Source: Linnemannia hyalina (taxonomy: Eukaryota; Mortierellomycota; Mortierellomycetes; Mortierellales; Mortierellaceae). Taken from it: 64,000 bases of DNA. Positions within the stretch are counted from its first letter, which is position 1; each line of letters starts with the position of its first letter. The stretch is taken from positions 1,116,001 to 1,180,000 of the forward strand of contig JAHRHY010000006.1 of assembly GCA_019671135.1 (NCBI GenBank). Direction: 5' to 3'. Shown here one piece after another: positions 10,483 to 21,222 of the stretch. The notes below the pieces were generated by a model, which was not told the DNA's origin, ran no database searches, and was given only the letters and a program-made list of their open reading frames with translations. Both the position numbers and the translations under genes were made by a program.

Positions 10483-13400
10483 ATGCAGGAGATCGAGGTG
10501 CCCCCAAGGGACGTCTTTCAACACTACGTCCATGTCGACCAGCCAGGAAAGACCCTCGTCTGGTGGTTCTCCACAAAAAAGAAGAACATCTCCTTTGGCC
10601 TCTACTTTCGCAAAAACGCATTTTGTCCTCCTCAGCTGAAATCAACTTCCATCGCCCCATCCATTACAACCACCGCCCCTCCTCATTCTTCTTCCGCGCC
10701 TACTTCTGCAGGAGGCCTACAGCATCAGTACCAACAACAACAGCAACGCGCTCATCCCTCCAGACCCGAATCCCTGGCCTCCAAGAACGCTGCTCATTCC
10801 AAGGGACCCAGTACAGGAAGCGGCATTCTTTCATCATCCCAAAAGTCAATCCACAACAACATGGATGGCAGCAACAACAACAGCAATAACAGCAGCAGCC
10901 ATATCAGCAACAACGAGGCAGGACAATACTCGCCCAGCAAGACATCGGCCAACTCGAGTGGGAGCGACGAGGACCTTTATGAAGCAGGGATTGGGCTGAG
11001 GGCACACCAACACAGCCCGAGTCAGGCTTTGCTCCCGTCGACCACACAGCCGTCACTCCGCAAGAAAAAAACGGTTGCCAAGCTCAAGGACCCTGAGTTG
11101 ATCGAGCTCATCCCTATCCAGCACTACGAATCCGGTGCAGGCCCAGTCCATGGAGAGTACACCGTGCAGGAGGAAGGCAGCTATGTTCTCGTTTTTGGTA
11201 AGTTCTTTGGACTAATACTTTGTCACTTATTGATCTGCGTTTCTGCCCTGAAAATAAAATGAATGGAAAGTGACGATCAGATAAGTTGTTGTCTTCTGTT
11301 GGTGTCAGGAATGACAATCAATCATGATTGATAAGGGGCTGACCGACACCCTTCTTTCCACACTGACTGCGACTGAACTTCATCTCTCGTCAATGATTCC
11401 TTTTTATTTCTGCCATGGAAAGAAAAAAAAAGATTGACATCCAATGGCAGAGAGAGAAAGAAAAAAACCTTGAACGAACTATTATTAATACTTTTTCACT
11501 ATTGGAACATGTTTTAGACAACACGTTCTCCATCAACACCTCAAAGCGACTGACCTTCTTCGTCGCCCTTGAGGAGCGCGGGCCGACTCCCGTTGCGCAG
11601 CCCACCTCTGAAATGACAGGCTGGCTCCTCAAAAAGAAACGAAAGCGTATGCAAGGTATGTATATGGGCTGAACCCATCCACCAATTGACACGAAGCACA
11701 ACAACAACAACACGTCCAACGAATTAACCCACCAGCACAAAGTAAAAAGAAGAGCAAGGGAAGAACAAATCAAACAGAAACCAAAACACATCAGGCCATG
11801 TCCAGGTGTGCTCTCGAGTCTCGCCTCTCGCCTTCTCCCTTCACCCACGCGAACACAAAGCACCCCCTCCTCCTCCGCAGAAATGCCGCACAAGAAACAA
11901 AAAAAAATAACGCGAAGAGAGCAGGAACACATGTTCGGCTGCCTGTGCGCCCCGATCGTCCGACCAAATAGAGTTTATTGCCCACTCAAATGTTTTTTAA
12001 TAACACTTCGGCTTATCCTTCGGCTGGCAGAGAAAAAAGAGCGCGCGTACACTGCCCATGAACCATAGTCGCCACATATACGCTTACTAACCCATTTTCT
12101 TTGTCTCTTTGATCTGTCATTGTTGCTCCGATATTCTGTTGACTTTAGGGTGGGCAAAACGCTGGTTCCAGATCGATAATGGGATTCTGTCGTATTCCAA
12201 GGTTCAACATGGTCCTTGTCGAGGAAAAGTCCATTTGGTTCTCTCGACAGTCACCGTCAGCAAGGCGTCCAACATGATCCACATCGACTCGGGAACAATG
12301 CTCTATCACCTGAAAGCTTTGACAGTGGAGGATTACAGAGCCTGGATGAGCGTCATCAAAGAATTCAAGGAGTCGGAACACCGCGCGGTTCAGGAATCGG
12401 TTCACCGAATGACCCACCGGGAGACACCGACACCAAAACGCGCCCATCTGAGCAACACATGGCTATCGAGTGGCAGCCAATTGGACGCGTTGAAAGAACT
12501 AATGTCGACCATGGATGCTGGATTCAGCGATATTCAGGATCAACTGGAATCGATTCGCGTCAAGTCGGGGTCTACTCTTACTTCTCAGCCAAAGTCCACA
12601 GGAAGAGAGCGTCAGTCATCTATCGACAACAAGTTCAAGTTGCCTAGATTTGGCATTCCACGGAGTAAGTTTCTTGTCGGGCAGGCTTTCATCACTGTAC
12701 GCAAATGAAAAAGAAAACGCGCCTCTTACCTAAGGTGGCCTCTTCGCTCCTGTTTTTTTTAGCGACGAGCGATGGAAACGTCTCGCAGACGAATGACGCA
12801 TTGCATTCACAGCTGCAGGCGTCATTCAAAAAACTGGCGGCGGACAAGACAAAGACTTTTGAGATGGTGCGGTCCGAGATGGAAAAGTGGGAAAAGAACG
12901 AAAAGCAGTATCAGATGCTCTTGGCCGAAAACGACAAGCTGGCGCAACCTCATCATCACCACCACCCTCACAGCCTCCGCAACTCTGGAGAAAAATCGGC
13001 CCTGTCGCGACTGGCGCTGGAGGAGGCCTTTATCGCACATGGACGGACGTCCATGAGCTCGGATCGGACCAACTCTTTGACCTCGTCCATCCATACCGCA
13101 TCGGATGTGTTTTACGACGCAATGGACGATGCAGTCTTGACCACCAACATGTCGCCCGCGGATCTGTCGGATCTGGAGGATGCTGGATTTGACGTGAATG
13201 GATTTGACGACGACGACGACAATTCTAGTGACGAGGACGAGTTTGTCGATGGCGGCGACTCTTCACCATCAGCAGCAGCAGCACCCGTAACACAGCCCGC
13301 GCCACCAACAGCACCAGAGGACGATGGAGGATCAATCGTGCGGCGGTCTGTCTTGCCAGCACCCGTATCGGGAGAGGACATTTCGCTGCTCTCAATTCTG

Positions 13401-14890
13401 CGCAAGAACGTGGGCAAGGATCTTTCGACAGTGGCGATGCCGGTCTCTCTGAACGAGCCTATCAATGTGCTGCAAAAGTTGTGCGAGGAGTTGGAGTATA
13501 GTGAGCTTCTGGACAAGGCTGCCAGTCTCCCAGGAAGTCTGGATCGGTTGGTCTATGTTGCTGCGTTTGCAGTGAGTGGGTATGCCAGTTCTCAATGGCG
13601 TGCAGGTCGTAAACCATTCAACCCTCTCCATGGCGAAACCTTTGAATATGTCTGCCCTGAGAAAGGTACGTTCGCTTGATTACTTATGTTGTTCACATGC
13701 TACTTTTTTTTTTTTTGCCTTTTTGTTTGGACTTGAAACTGACGCTCTTGGCATTTTACTTCGAAACCATTCCTTCTTTTCTAGGATTCAAGTTCATTTC
13801 TGAGAAAGTGAGCCATTACCCACCTATCATGGCTGTAAGTGAACCCCCCCTGCATCTAAAGTTTGTGCATGGGTCCCTTTTAACCCACGCCTGTCGAATC
13901 ATCTATGAAGCACATTATATGGCAAAGAGATTAACCTTGAATTTATTCTGCCACCTTTTGTAAAAAAATTAGTGCCACGCTGAATCGGTGCATAACTGGA
14001 CATTGTCAATGGATTCGCGCGCAAAGACAAAGTTCTGGGGCAAGTCCATGGTAAGGGGATCTTGCAACAAAAAACAAATCAAGTATTTACGAAAAAATAT
14101 CGACTGGCTCCTACATGCAAAAAAAAATGGTTCAAAAGATCTAACAGACAACCACACACTTTCTCTCTTAAAATACCTCCTTCATCCAATCCAGGAACTG
14201 ATGCCAAACGGAACGATCCATATCTACTTCACAAAAACAAACGACCACTTCACGATCGTAAAACCCACAACCTGGATGCGCAACCTGATGGCAGGAACCA
14301 AATACCTCGACCACACGGGTGACATGAAAATCACCAACCACACCACAAAGGAAACCTGTCTCCTCACATTCAAGGAATCGAGTTTCTTTTCCGGGACGAA
14401 ACATGAGCTGATCGGACATGTCATGGCTGCGAACGGGGCCAAGAAACGAACACTTCAAGGAAGATGGTCCGAGTCGTTGATGGAAGAAGTTGGGCCGAAT
14501 AAGTTGGAGAGGCTCTGGAAGGCTCATACTCCACCACCGAACCATGAGCGGTACTATGGTTTCACCGCTTTTACGATGCAGTTGAATGAGCTCACCAAGG
14601 GGCTGGAGAAGAAGTTGCCGAGGACCGATACGCGATTCCGGCCGGACCAGTCGCTCTTTGAGAATGGGAGAGTTGAAGAGGCGGATCAAGAGAAACTGAG
14701 GGTGGAGCAGAAGCAGAGAGAGTTGAGGAAGCTGATGGAGTCTAAGGGGGAGCCATGGGAGGTTAAGTGGTTTGAGAAACGACCGGACCCGCAGACCGAA
14801 GATCCTGAGGGCCAGACTTGGGCTTATAAGGGTGGATATTGGGAGGCGCGCGAGAGTGGGCAGTGGAATGAGAAGATTACCCTTTGGTAA
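10483..14890 (+). CDS. OSH3: Oxysterol-binding protein-related protein, Osh3 type (GOLD-PH-FFAT-ORD)
   Basis: Seven exons (10483-11197, 11518-11655, 12149-12664, 12763-13665, 13785-13834, 13973-14050, 14195-14890) give 1031 residues. The N-terminus has a GOLD-like domain (VPPRDVFQHYVHVDQPGKTL, then WWFSTKKKN) interrupted by a Ser/Asn/Gln-rich insert and completed by the segment containing INTSKRLTFFVAL. A PH domain follows (GWLLKKKRKRMQGWAKRWFQ, about 275-375). VFYDAMD (about 572-578) next to acidic residues resembles an FFAT motif for VAP binding. The lipid-transfer domain fills the rest, with the fingerprint EKVSHYPP at 764-771. Family knowledge: PI4P/lipid transfer or sensing at ER-plasma membrane contacts. 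The second His of the usual SHHPP is Tyr here. The gene converges on the aminopeptidase gene, leaving 96 nt between stops. Confidence 0.92.
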
Positions 14891-14947
14891 ATAATTTTTT
14901 TCTTTTCATTTAATTCTGGCCATACCACATTAGAAAATTATTACGCA

Positions 14948-14963
14948 AATAAATATATTTATT
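14948..14963. terminator. Palindromic bidirectional poly(A) signal
   Basis: The 16-nt sequence AATAAATATATTTATT is a perfect palindrome, so each strand reads AATAAA. It lies 58 nt past the ORP stop (14890) and 24 nt past the aminopeptidase stop (14987, minus), inside the 96-nt spacer between these convergent genes. It probably serves both 3' ends. Confidence 0.65.
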
Positions 14964-14986
14964 ATGATGAAGCATATGATAAGAGC

Positions 14987-17023
14987 TTAGAACATGTTGC
15001 GGATGGCGCGAAGGATCTTCTTGAAGACACCCACACGCTTCTTGATTCCACGAGGGATCTCCTCCGCCGACGATGAGGAACGATCGGCAACAGCGGGCAT
15101 AGCCTTCTCAGAAACCTTCTTCTCTGAGACTGAATATCCGCTCTCGTGCCGAGCAACATCGCCCGTGCGCTGGCTCAGCTGGTACTCCTTCTGACCTTCC
15201 TGAACAATCCTCTCAACCTCGCTCAAGATCTTGGGTGCGGTTGTAATGTTCTCGACCTGGCCGTTAGGAAGAACCAAAACGACATCTTCAATACGGACGC
15301 CTCCAACAGCCATGTACCTCTTGAGCGTGGGCTCGTCCAAATACTGGGACGCATAAGGAACAGAGAGCGCGCGTTCGAGCTGCGCTGGGTTGAAGTAGAT
15401 ACCAGGTTCGACAGTCAACAGCATTCCAGGCTCCAGCTTTGTTGAAGGGGTGACATAAAGGGAGGTCGATCCAGCCTTGGACGCATGAGAGCGGCGAGTG
15501 GAGGGAGGTGCCAATTCTCCAATGTTGGTGCGGTGGAATGTGATGGGCGACTCCTTGGTGCCCAAGAACCCCTCCACTGCGACTTCGGATTTCGAAGCAG
15601 CAGCGGAGGTGGATGGGGGTAGTTGGATTGAGAGTCCGAGTCCGTCGTCGTGGACGTTGAGACCCAGGAGATGGCCCAATCCATGAGGGTAAAAGATCCG
15701 GATGATGCCGCTCTCAATCAGGTCAGTGTCGTCGCCCTTGAGAATTCCGAGACGCTTCAAGCCACGGATTCCAATCCTTTGAGAGAGAGCTGCCATCTCG
15801 CGCCAGTCGACTCCTTGCTCCATTTTGTTGATCACAGACTATAAATCAAAATACAAAAGATAAACATGGTCAGATTCAGTGCAAAACAAAAATGCGCTCA
15901 ATGAGCAGAGACAACAGAACACATGCGAGGGTAAACGTACGGTCTGCATCTCAAGGACCAAGTTATAGATCTCAGCCTGCTCCTTCGAGAACCGTCCATT
16001 GACAGGGAAAGTCCTGGTGACATCCGATCCGTAGCAGTCCGCCTCACAGGCAGCATCGATCAGGACCAAATCCCCATCCTTGATCTGCGTGTCGTTACGG
16101 GTATAATGCAGGTAGGCAGCATTGACGGCTGTCCCGACAATGGGGAGGTAGGCCTGGTTCTTGGCCCCTTGACGGGCACACTCGTACCGGAAGAGAGCCT
16201 CGAGCTGGTACTCAAACATTCCGGGGCGGGCCGACTTCATGATCAACCGATGAGCGTCCGATGTGATTCGGGTCGACTCGCGTGAAAGCGCAATTTCAAT
16301 AGGGGTCTTATTGATGCGAGCAAGGATCAGCGCTTCCAGAATCGTCACGCGGACAGGGGCCTTGGGGTCGCGAGGAGGACGAGGGTCGTCATGCTCGTGG
16401 TCGTGGTGACGGTGCTTGTGGTGTCCGCAGCGGTGTCCGTTGTGGTCACCGTAAGGTCCATGATGATGAGTACGATCGTCAACAGTCGAGGATTTGTAGG
16501 TCGAAGTGGTCGCAGTGGTAGCGGTAGGTTCAGCGGGTCGGATCAAACGATGAGAGATATAATGTTCCAACTCATGCTCCAGCGCCTTGTTACCAAAAGG
16601 AAGCCCCTGCTCAGGTCGGTTCCAACCATGAATCTTCCTAGGTCGAATCTTATCCCTCAGCAACCCCAACAAGCCGGGGTACCTCACCACAACATCAACA
16701 TCATACCTCGCCAAAAGCTGCTCGTCCGTGTAATCTGGACCCTTCCAGACCGCCAAAGTCGGGTTCTCTTCAGGAGCAATCAGGTAGGCCTTAGTATTGG
16801 GGATGTCGTAGAGGAAGTAAAAGTCAGTTTCTTGGACTCCTGTGAGGTAGAGAAAATTGGACTCTTGACGGAAATCGAGTTCGGTATCGGTGTTGTCTCG
16901 GTTCTGGGTCTGACTGCCCCTGGCGAGGATGATAGCCTCGTGGCGGTCGACATCCGAGAGGAACGAAGCAACCTTTTCGCAGTGCAGTCTGGCGGGGTAC
17001 TTGAGGCCGATTCTAGATAGCAT
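14987..17023 (-). CDS. Xaa-Pro aminopeptidase / prolidase (M24B) with His-rich loop
   Basis: Exons 17023-15941 and 15838-14987 give 644 residues. Residues 1-160 form the aminopeptidase-P N-terminal domain (YPARLHCEKV, FLYLTGVQETDF). The C-terminal part is an M24 pita-bread peptidase with the five metal ligands in order: D323 (LIDAACE), D334 (SDVTRTF), H417 (HGLGHLLG), E505 (LTVEPGIYF) and E545 (GVRIEDVVLV). It should remove N-terminal residues preceding proline or cleave Xaa-Pro dipeptides using two divalent metals. A histidine-rich loop at 185-212, between the two domains, is not a normal part of the family. A C-terminal basic tail of about 80 residues extends past the fold. The ATG at 17023 is preceded by TCATCACAGAG, which could be a splice acceptor, so a further 5' exon is possible. 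Confidence 0.9.
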
Positions 17024-18222
17024 CTCTGTGATGAGTAAGTAGGAAAGGAGAATGAGTAGGTTGGGTGTGGAAACTGAATGAACAAAGGAAATGAGCAAGC
17101 AGGTGAGGTGAGGAAGGAGTGAGTGGAGAATAAGAGGGAAGAAGGTGAAGAAACGAGGGACTGGAGAGGTGAAGAGATAAGGAGAGAGTGAAGAGAGGAG
17201 AAAGAAGCAAAAGTGTTAAAGTTACATGCTCCAATCCTCCAATCGGACACTGCTTCGTTCCCAGATAACGTGGGAGTTCTTGTACCAGGCTCATCTTTGC
17301 CTCATTTGGTCTGCATTTGTCTCTCTCTGTCCCTGTCCCTGTCAGACTCGTCCAGCAGCGCGATAGCCTTCACAACGGTGCCATCAATGCAAAACCAGCA
17401 ATGCACTCACAGTTGACTAATTGACCATTCAATGTCTTTTCAAGGCTCTCTTTGCTTTGTGCCATCCTTTTGTTATCCGATTGCTTGTTTTGGTTTTCCT
17501 TGTTGTCTGTTTGTTTGATGTTTGTTGAGAAAAAGAAGTAAAGGCTGTGGAAGGAAGCTACGACAGACGCTGAAGTGAAAAAGACTGAAAAAGTATATAT
17601 GTGTGCTTGAACAAAGCAGAGTGTCAAGGATAGTGTTGATGTACCGTATCATCCACCGCGACAGGAAAGTATCTTGTGGTCAGGGAGAGAAAAAAATGAA
17701 GTGAGCCCACAATCGACCATGAGTCCAATATCCCCACCACAACCAACCAGACCAAGGCAGACAAGGTTCCTCGCTCCCGATACCACCACGGCGAAACGTA
17801 AAACGACAAATGAAACTGAAGAAAAGAATGTACAGGAAGGTGGCTCGCTCGTCTTGAGAACTCGAAAGGACGCCTTCATCTTTCACCAACCATCCAGAGG
17901 AACAAGCCAAACCGAGAAGAGACCCCAAAAGACGCCTCAAAGCTTGAGTAACGCGGGTGACCTTGAGCGAGAGATAGAGAGATAGAGAAGATATAGTAGT
18001 GAAAACGCAACAGAAAACGCAAGGCCGAAAAACGAAGACAAAGAGATTATGCAATAGGCGAAGAAAAACGACAACAGAACAAACAAGACAAACATTTTTG
18101 AGTGAAAGCAAGTGAAGATGTGGTTGTGTTGAACACATTCGGATCATGACATTGTGTCGACACTCGGAAGATACCATTCGAACAGATAAAGGCTTCCAGA
18201 CCATTGCAGATTAACATCCACA
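17024..18222. other. Intergenic region between aminopeptidase and 831-aa gene
   Basis: About 1.2 kb. It contains the CT-rich 5' flank of the aminopeptidase gene (GA-rich on plus, 17030-17210), a CCCTGT repeat at 17332-17345 and A/G-rich sequence further on. A short frame at 17294-17220 (minus) might hold an extra upstream exon of the aminopeptidase, but phases do not fit the 17023 exon. Otherwise nothing is recognised. Confidence 0.45.
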
Positions 18223-20820
18223 CTAGTCCTTTGGCCCCATCTTCATAGGCATCTTCATCGTGTACTCAATAATCTTGTTCATCGCCAAACGACGCTGCAT
18301 CAAGATATCATCACGGGAACGACGCAAAAGAGGCTCTGTCGTTGTCATGTCCGAACCCACACCTCCTGCTAACATCGCCAATGTCATCGGGTTCGCAGAA
18401 GACGACCCCTGTCCCTCGAGTGGTGGCAATAAAGGTCTAGGCAGAGTCGGTAAGTTCCTGTTGGAAGGGATCGCTGGTCGAGGCCGATCCGAGCTACCCT
18501 TCGTCGAGGTACCGTCCACTCCCATCGACTTACTTTGCTTACTACTGTCGGAACGAGGAATGCCTTCACCTGTATGTAAGTCAACATACGGCTGATATCG
18601 CACCTGCTTCATGCTGAATCTCACTGGTCCGCCTGTCCGGTCTGGCATCTTGCCCTTGCTCTGGGTCGGCGTCTGGGCATGGCTCTCCACCAGGATCTGA
18701 GATGACTGTACCGCTGGGCCTGGCCCTTGCAGCGTAGCTCCAATTGGGGGGTCCCGGTTCGTCCGCGTAAAGGTAGTAGGGGTCGAGGTGGTGTCGTTGG
18801 CCGGAGGACACACAGTCATGGCGACCGGTGCAGGCGTCAAATCGATGGCTGCTGGAGCGTCATCGTCATCACCATCATCCAGCTCCATGTCACTGTTTTC
18901 TGAGAGCGCATCATCCTCCAAGATGGCCGTGACCTGCGGCAACACTTCAACGTTCGCATCGACCAGCCTCTGTTCGTACAAACGAAGCAGCCTCCTCGAC
19001 TCATTTCCTGGCTTACCCTGCAACTTGGCCGTGTCTAACAAGAGTTCGAAAGCAAGCGCGACTGCGTCCACAGTAGGTGTGCTTGTGCTGGTACTAGTAG
19101 ATCCCTCGATGGTCGAGGTCGCAGCGGGAGGGGAGCTCGGGGAGGTGCCAGTTGGGGTGGATCCGGTCTTGGCCTTGGCCTTGCCTGCAGCTGCGGCCAC
19201 TTTGGCTGCAGCGACTGATTTGAGTGGTGCCATGTGCTGGGAGAACTCGTATTGAGGTGTGTACCAGTAAGCGAGGAATGGTTGGAGATCGTTCAGAGGC
19301 GCAACGGTTGGCCAGCGCGCGGGAGTATAAGCGAGGTGTGTGAGCGCAATGTTGTAGAGCTTGAGATCCCAACAGTTCAACAGGTAAGTAACCATAGCTG
19401 GGGGGATTGGAGCGACGGGCGGAAGGTTGGCTTTGTTCGCCAAATCGTACATGACGACTTCCTTGCATTCGGCTGGGATGTCGGCAGTGGAGTTGGCACG
19501 GTCTTCGAGGACACGGAAAAAGTGTGGACTGAGGCGGTAAAACTTGCGGTGTGGATATTCGTTCTCAATCTTGGTCTCGATCATGAGTTTGAAGAGTTTA
19601 GCCTCCAGCATAGAGTCGTGCATGTGCGGCTCGGTAAGAGTGGGGCAGCCAAAGGCCTTACAATAGAGGTTCAGAAATAGGTCCAGAGACATGAACGAGA
19701 AGTTCCGACTCATGATGTAAATGAACGCGCGCACGATGCACTCGCCTGCAGCCTTCCTGACGGTGTTGCACAGCTTTTTGACGCTCTTGGAGGCGATGGC
19801 GGCCTGAAGCTGTACTGTCAAATGGTCAGCATCGAGGCTAGCTCTGGTGGGAGGCGGGACCCCCAGCTTTGGCTTCGGGCCGTTTGATTTCGCGGCAGCG
19901 GGAGTAGGGGTGGCAGTCGCGGGAGGAGCAGCGGCAGCAGGTGAGGGGGCTGAGGAGGATGAGGCTGCTGCGGTGGAATTGCCTTGTACCTTGTTCATCA
20001 ACGCTGGAGCAGCCGCTTTGAAAATACATGCAAGAGACGAAGGAACGAGTGGTGTTAGAAGGGCTGGGGGCGGTGGGAATTGTTGATGATGTAAGTGATT
20101 GAATATGAGAGGGGTACCTTTCTCAGCCGCCTTGGCCTTTTTCCTTAGCTGCCTATCCGAGAGTACTGGAGCCTCAGGTTCAGGTTCAGGTTCTACTGCT
20201 GTTTGGAGGAGTGCGAGTCGAGCGGGGTGCATGCCGTTGACGAGCTGAACGGGAGGACCTGGTGGAGGCCGGCTGGGAACAGCCCGGGCATTGTGGAGCT
20301 GCTGTTGTCTACCGTTTTGATGCTGCAGCTCCAAGTTATCGCTGTGATTGTTGTTGGTGTTTTGGCCGAGGTCACGTTGCTGATTAAAACTTTGGTACTG
20401 AACGCCGTGCTGTAGGTGGGATTGCTTTGGGTGCTGCGGAGACTGCTGGTGGATGTTCTGGTGATGCTGAGGGGCATCAATGAATGGGCGAGGTGCACTC
20501 TCAACGCTGGGCTGGCGCTGGTGCTCGTGCTGCTGTGGTCGGAATCCAAAGGCCTGGTTCGTCATATGGCTGGGAAGCTCGTCGATCAATGCTCGGTAGC
20601 CGTCATCGGGGTTGCTGTTAATCAGGACCGACTGCGGGACATGGACAGTCGGCGAGAACGCAGGGTTCGATAACTGTGGCTCGTGAGTCTTGTGAGTAGG
20701 AGTGCGGTATCCATGGCTGTGTGCGGTCAAGGTTGTTGGGGCGGTGGTAATCGACGAGTTGAAGGGCCTGTACATGTTGATGTCTACGTAGTTGAAGTTG
20801 CCGCGCGGCGACTTTGGCAT
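18223..20820 (-). CDS. Unrecognised 831-aa protein with low-complexity arms and a helical core
   Basis: Exons 20820-20118 and 20015-18223 give 831 residues. The 102-nt intron is a multiple of three and has no stop, so the unspliced frame stays open (865 codons). It is called an intron because it has GTACCC at the start, a TTCTAACACC branch site and a CAAAG end, and because removal rejoins KAKAAEK to AAAPALM. The first 235 residues are rich in His, Gln and Pro. An Ala/Ser/Pro stretch precedes a folded-looking core (about 298-500) with aromatic patches such as FLNLYCKAFGCP, KFYRLSPHFFRV and LQPFLAYWYTPQYEF. The tail is acidic then Ser/Pro-rich and ends MKMPMKMGPKD. I do not recognise the core. 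The composition suggests a nuclear or RNA-associated regulator, but that is only a guess. Confidence 0.8.
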   Translation of the reverse strand: MPKSPRGNFNYVDINMYRPFNSSITTAPTTLTAHSHGYRTPTHKTHEPQLSNPAFSPTVHVPQSVLINSNPDDGYRALIDELPSHMTNQAFGFRPQQHEHQRQPSVESAPRPFIDAPQHHQNIHQQSPQHPKQSHLQHGVQYQSFNQQRDLGQNTNNNHSDNLELQHQNGRQQQLHNARAVPSRPPPGPPVQLVNGMHPARLALLQTAVEPEPEPEAPVLSDRQLRKKAKAAEKGTPLIFNHLHHQQFPPPPALLTPLVPSSLACIFKAAAPALMNKVQGNSTAAASSSSAPSPAAAAPPATATPTPAAAKSNGPKPKLGVPPPTRASLDADHLTVQLQAAIASKSVKKLCNTVRKAAGECIVRAFIYIMSRNFSFMSLDLFLNLYCKAFGCPTLTEPHMHDSMLEAKLFKLMIETKIENEYPHRKFYRLSPHFFRVLEDRANSTADIPAECKEVVMYDLANKANLPPVAPIPPAMVTYLLNCWDLKLYNIALTHLAYTPARWPTVAPLNDLQPFLAYWYTPQYEFSQHMAPLKSVAAAKVAAAAGKAKAKTGSTPTGTSPSSPPAATSTIEGSTSTSTSTPTVDAVALAFELLLDTAKLQGKPGNESRRLLRLYEQRLVDANVEVLPQVTAILEDDALSENSDMELDDGDDDDAPAAIDLTPAPVAMTVCPPANDTTSTPTTFTRTNRDPPIGATLQGPGPAVQSSQILVESHAQTPTQSKGKMPDRTGGPVRFSMKQVRYQPYVDLHTGEGIPRSDSSKQSKSMGVDGTSTKGSSDRPRPAIPSNRNLPTLPRPLLPPLEGQGSSSANPMTLAMLAGGVGSDMTTTEPLLRRSRDDILMQRRLAMNKIIEYTMKMPMKMGPKD

Positions 20821-20891
20821 GGGGTAATTAAGTATTTGTTGTTTGTCACCAATTCGGAGGAGAAGAGACTGGGTCGAACGGAAGAGTGGTC

Positions 20892-20896
20892 GTTGC

Positions 20897-20930
<34 letters not shown>

Positions 20931-20931
20931 A
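20892..20931. repeat. (GTT)n/(CAA)n microsatellite in the 5' flank
   Basis: About 13 trinucleotides, read as CAA on the minus strand, lie 70-110 nt upstream of the ATG at 20820. They are therefore probably in the 5' leader of the 831-aa gene. Confidence 0.85.
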
Positions 20932-21222
20932 GACTCTGAGGGATGTTGATCAAGCGAACACAAAGAGAGAAGGCAAAGGTATGGTTGATTGGGAGAGAAG
21001 AAAGAAAACCACAGACGCAAAAATTAATATGGGAGTCATGCCGCCCCTTAACACGAGCTGCATCACATGCTTCCTTTCTTAATAGGCACGAATCAGCTGT
21101 TCAAGAAAAAATGTTGTTTCATTTTGGTGGCAAATGACCAACCGTTGGGTATTAAGGATGCTATGTAGAAGTCGTCGTGCGTGATTATTGTTTGTTGTTT
21201 TGATATAGTCCAGTGGAGTTAT
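20932..21222. other. Spacer between 831-aa gene and acyl-CoA synthetase
   Basis: With the microsatellite, about 400 nt separate these two minus-strand genes. It must hold the promoter of the 831-aa gene and the 3' UTR of the synthetase. No further gene or motif is seen. Confidence 0.4.

Noticed and set aside
13960..14194. Frame continuing through ORP introns 5-6 (start near 13988)
   Set aside because: It runs across clear GTAAGG and CCAG splice sites; splicing gives the expected KSM-ELMPNGTIHIYF continuity.
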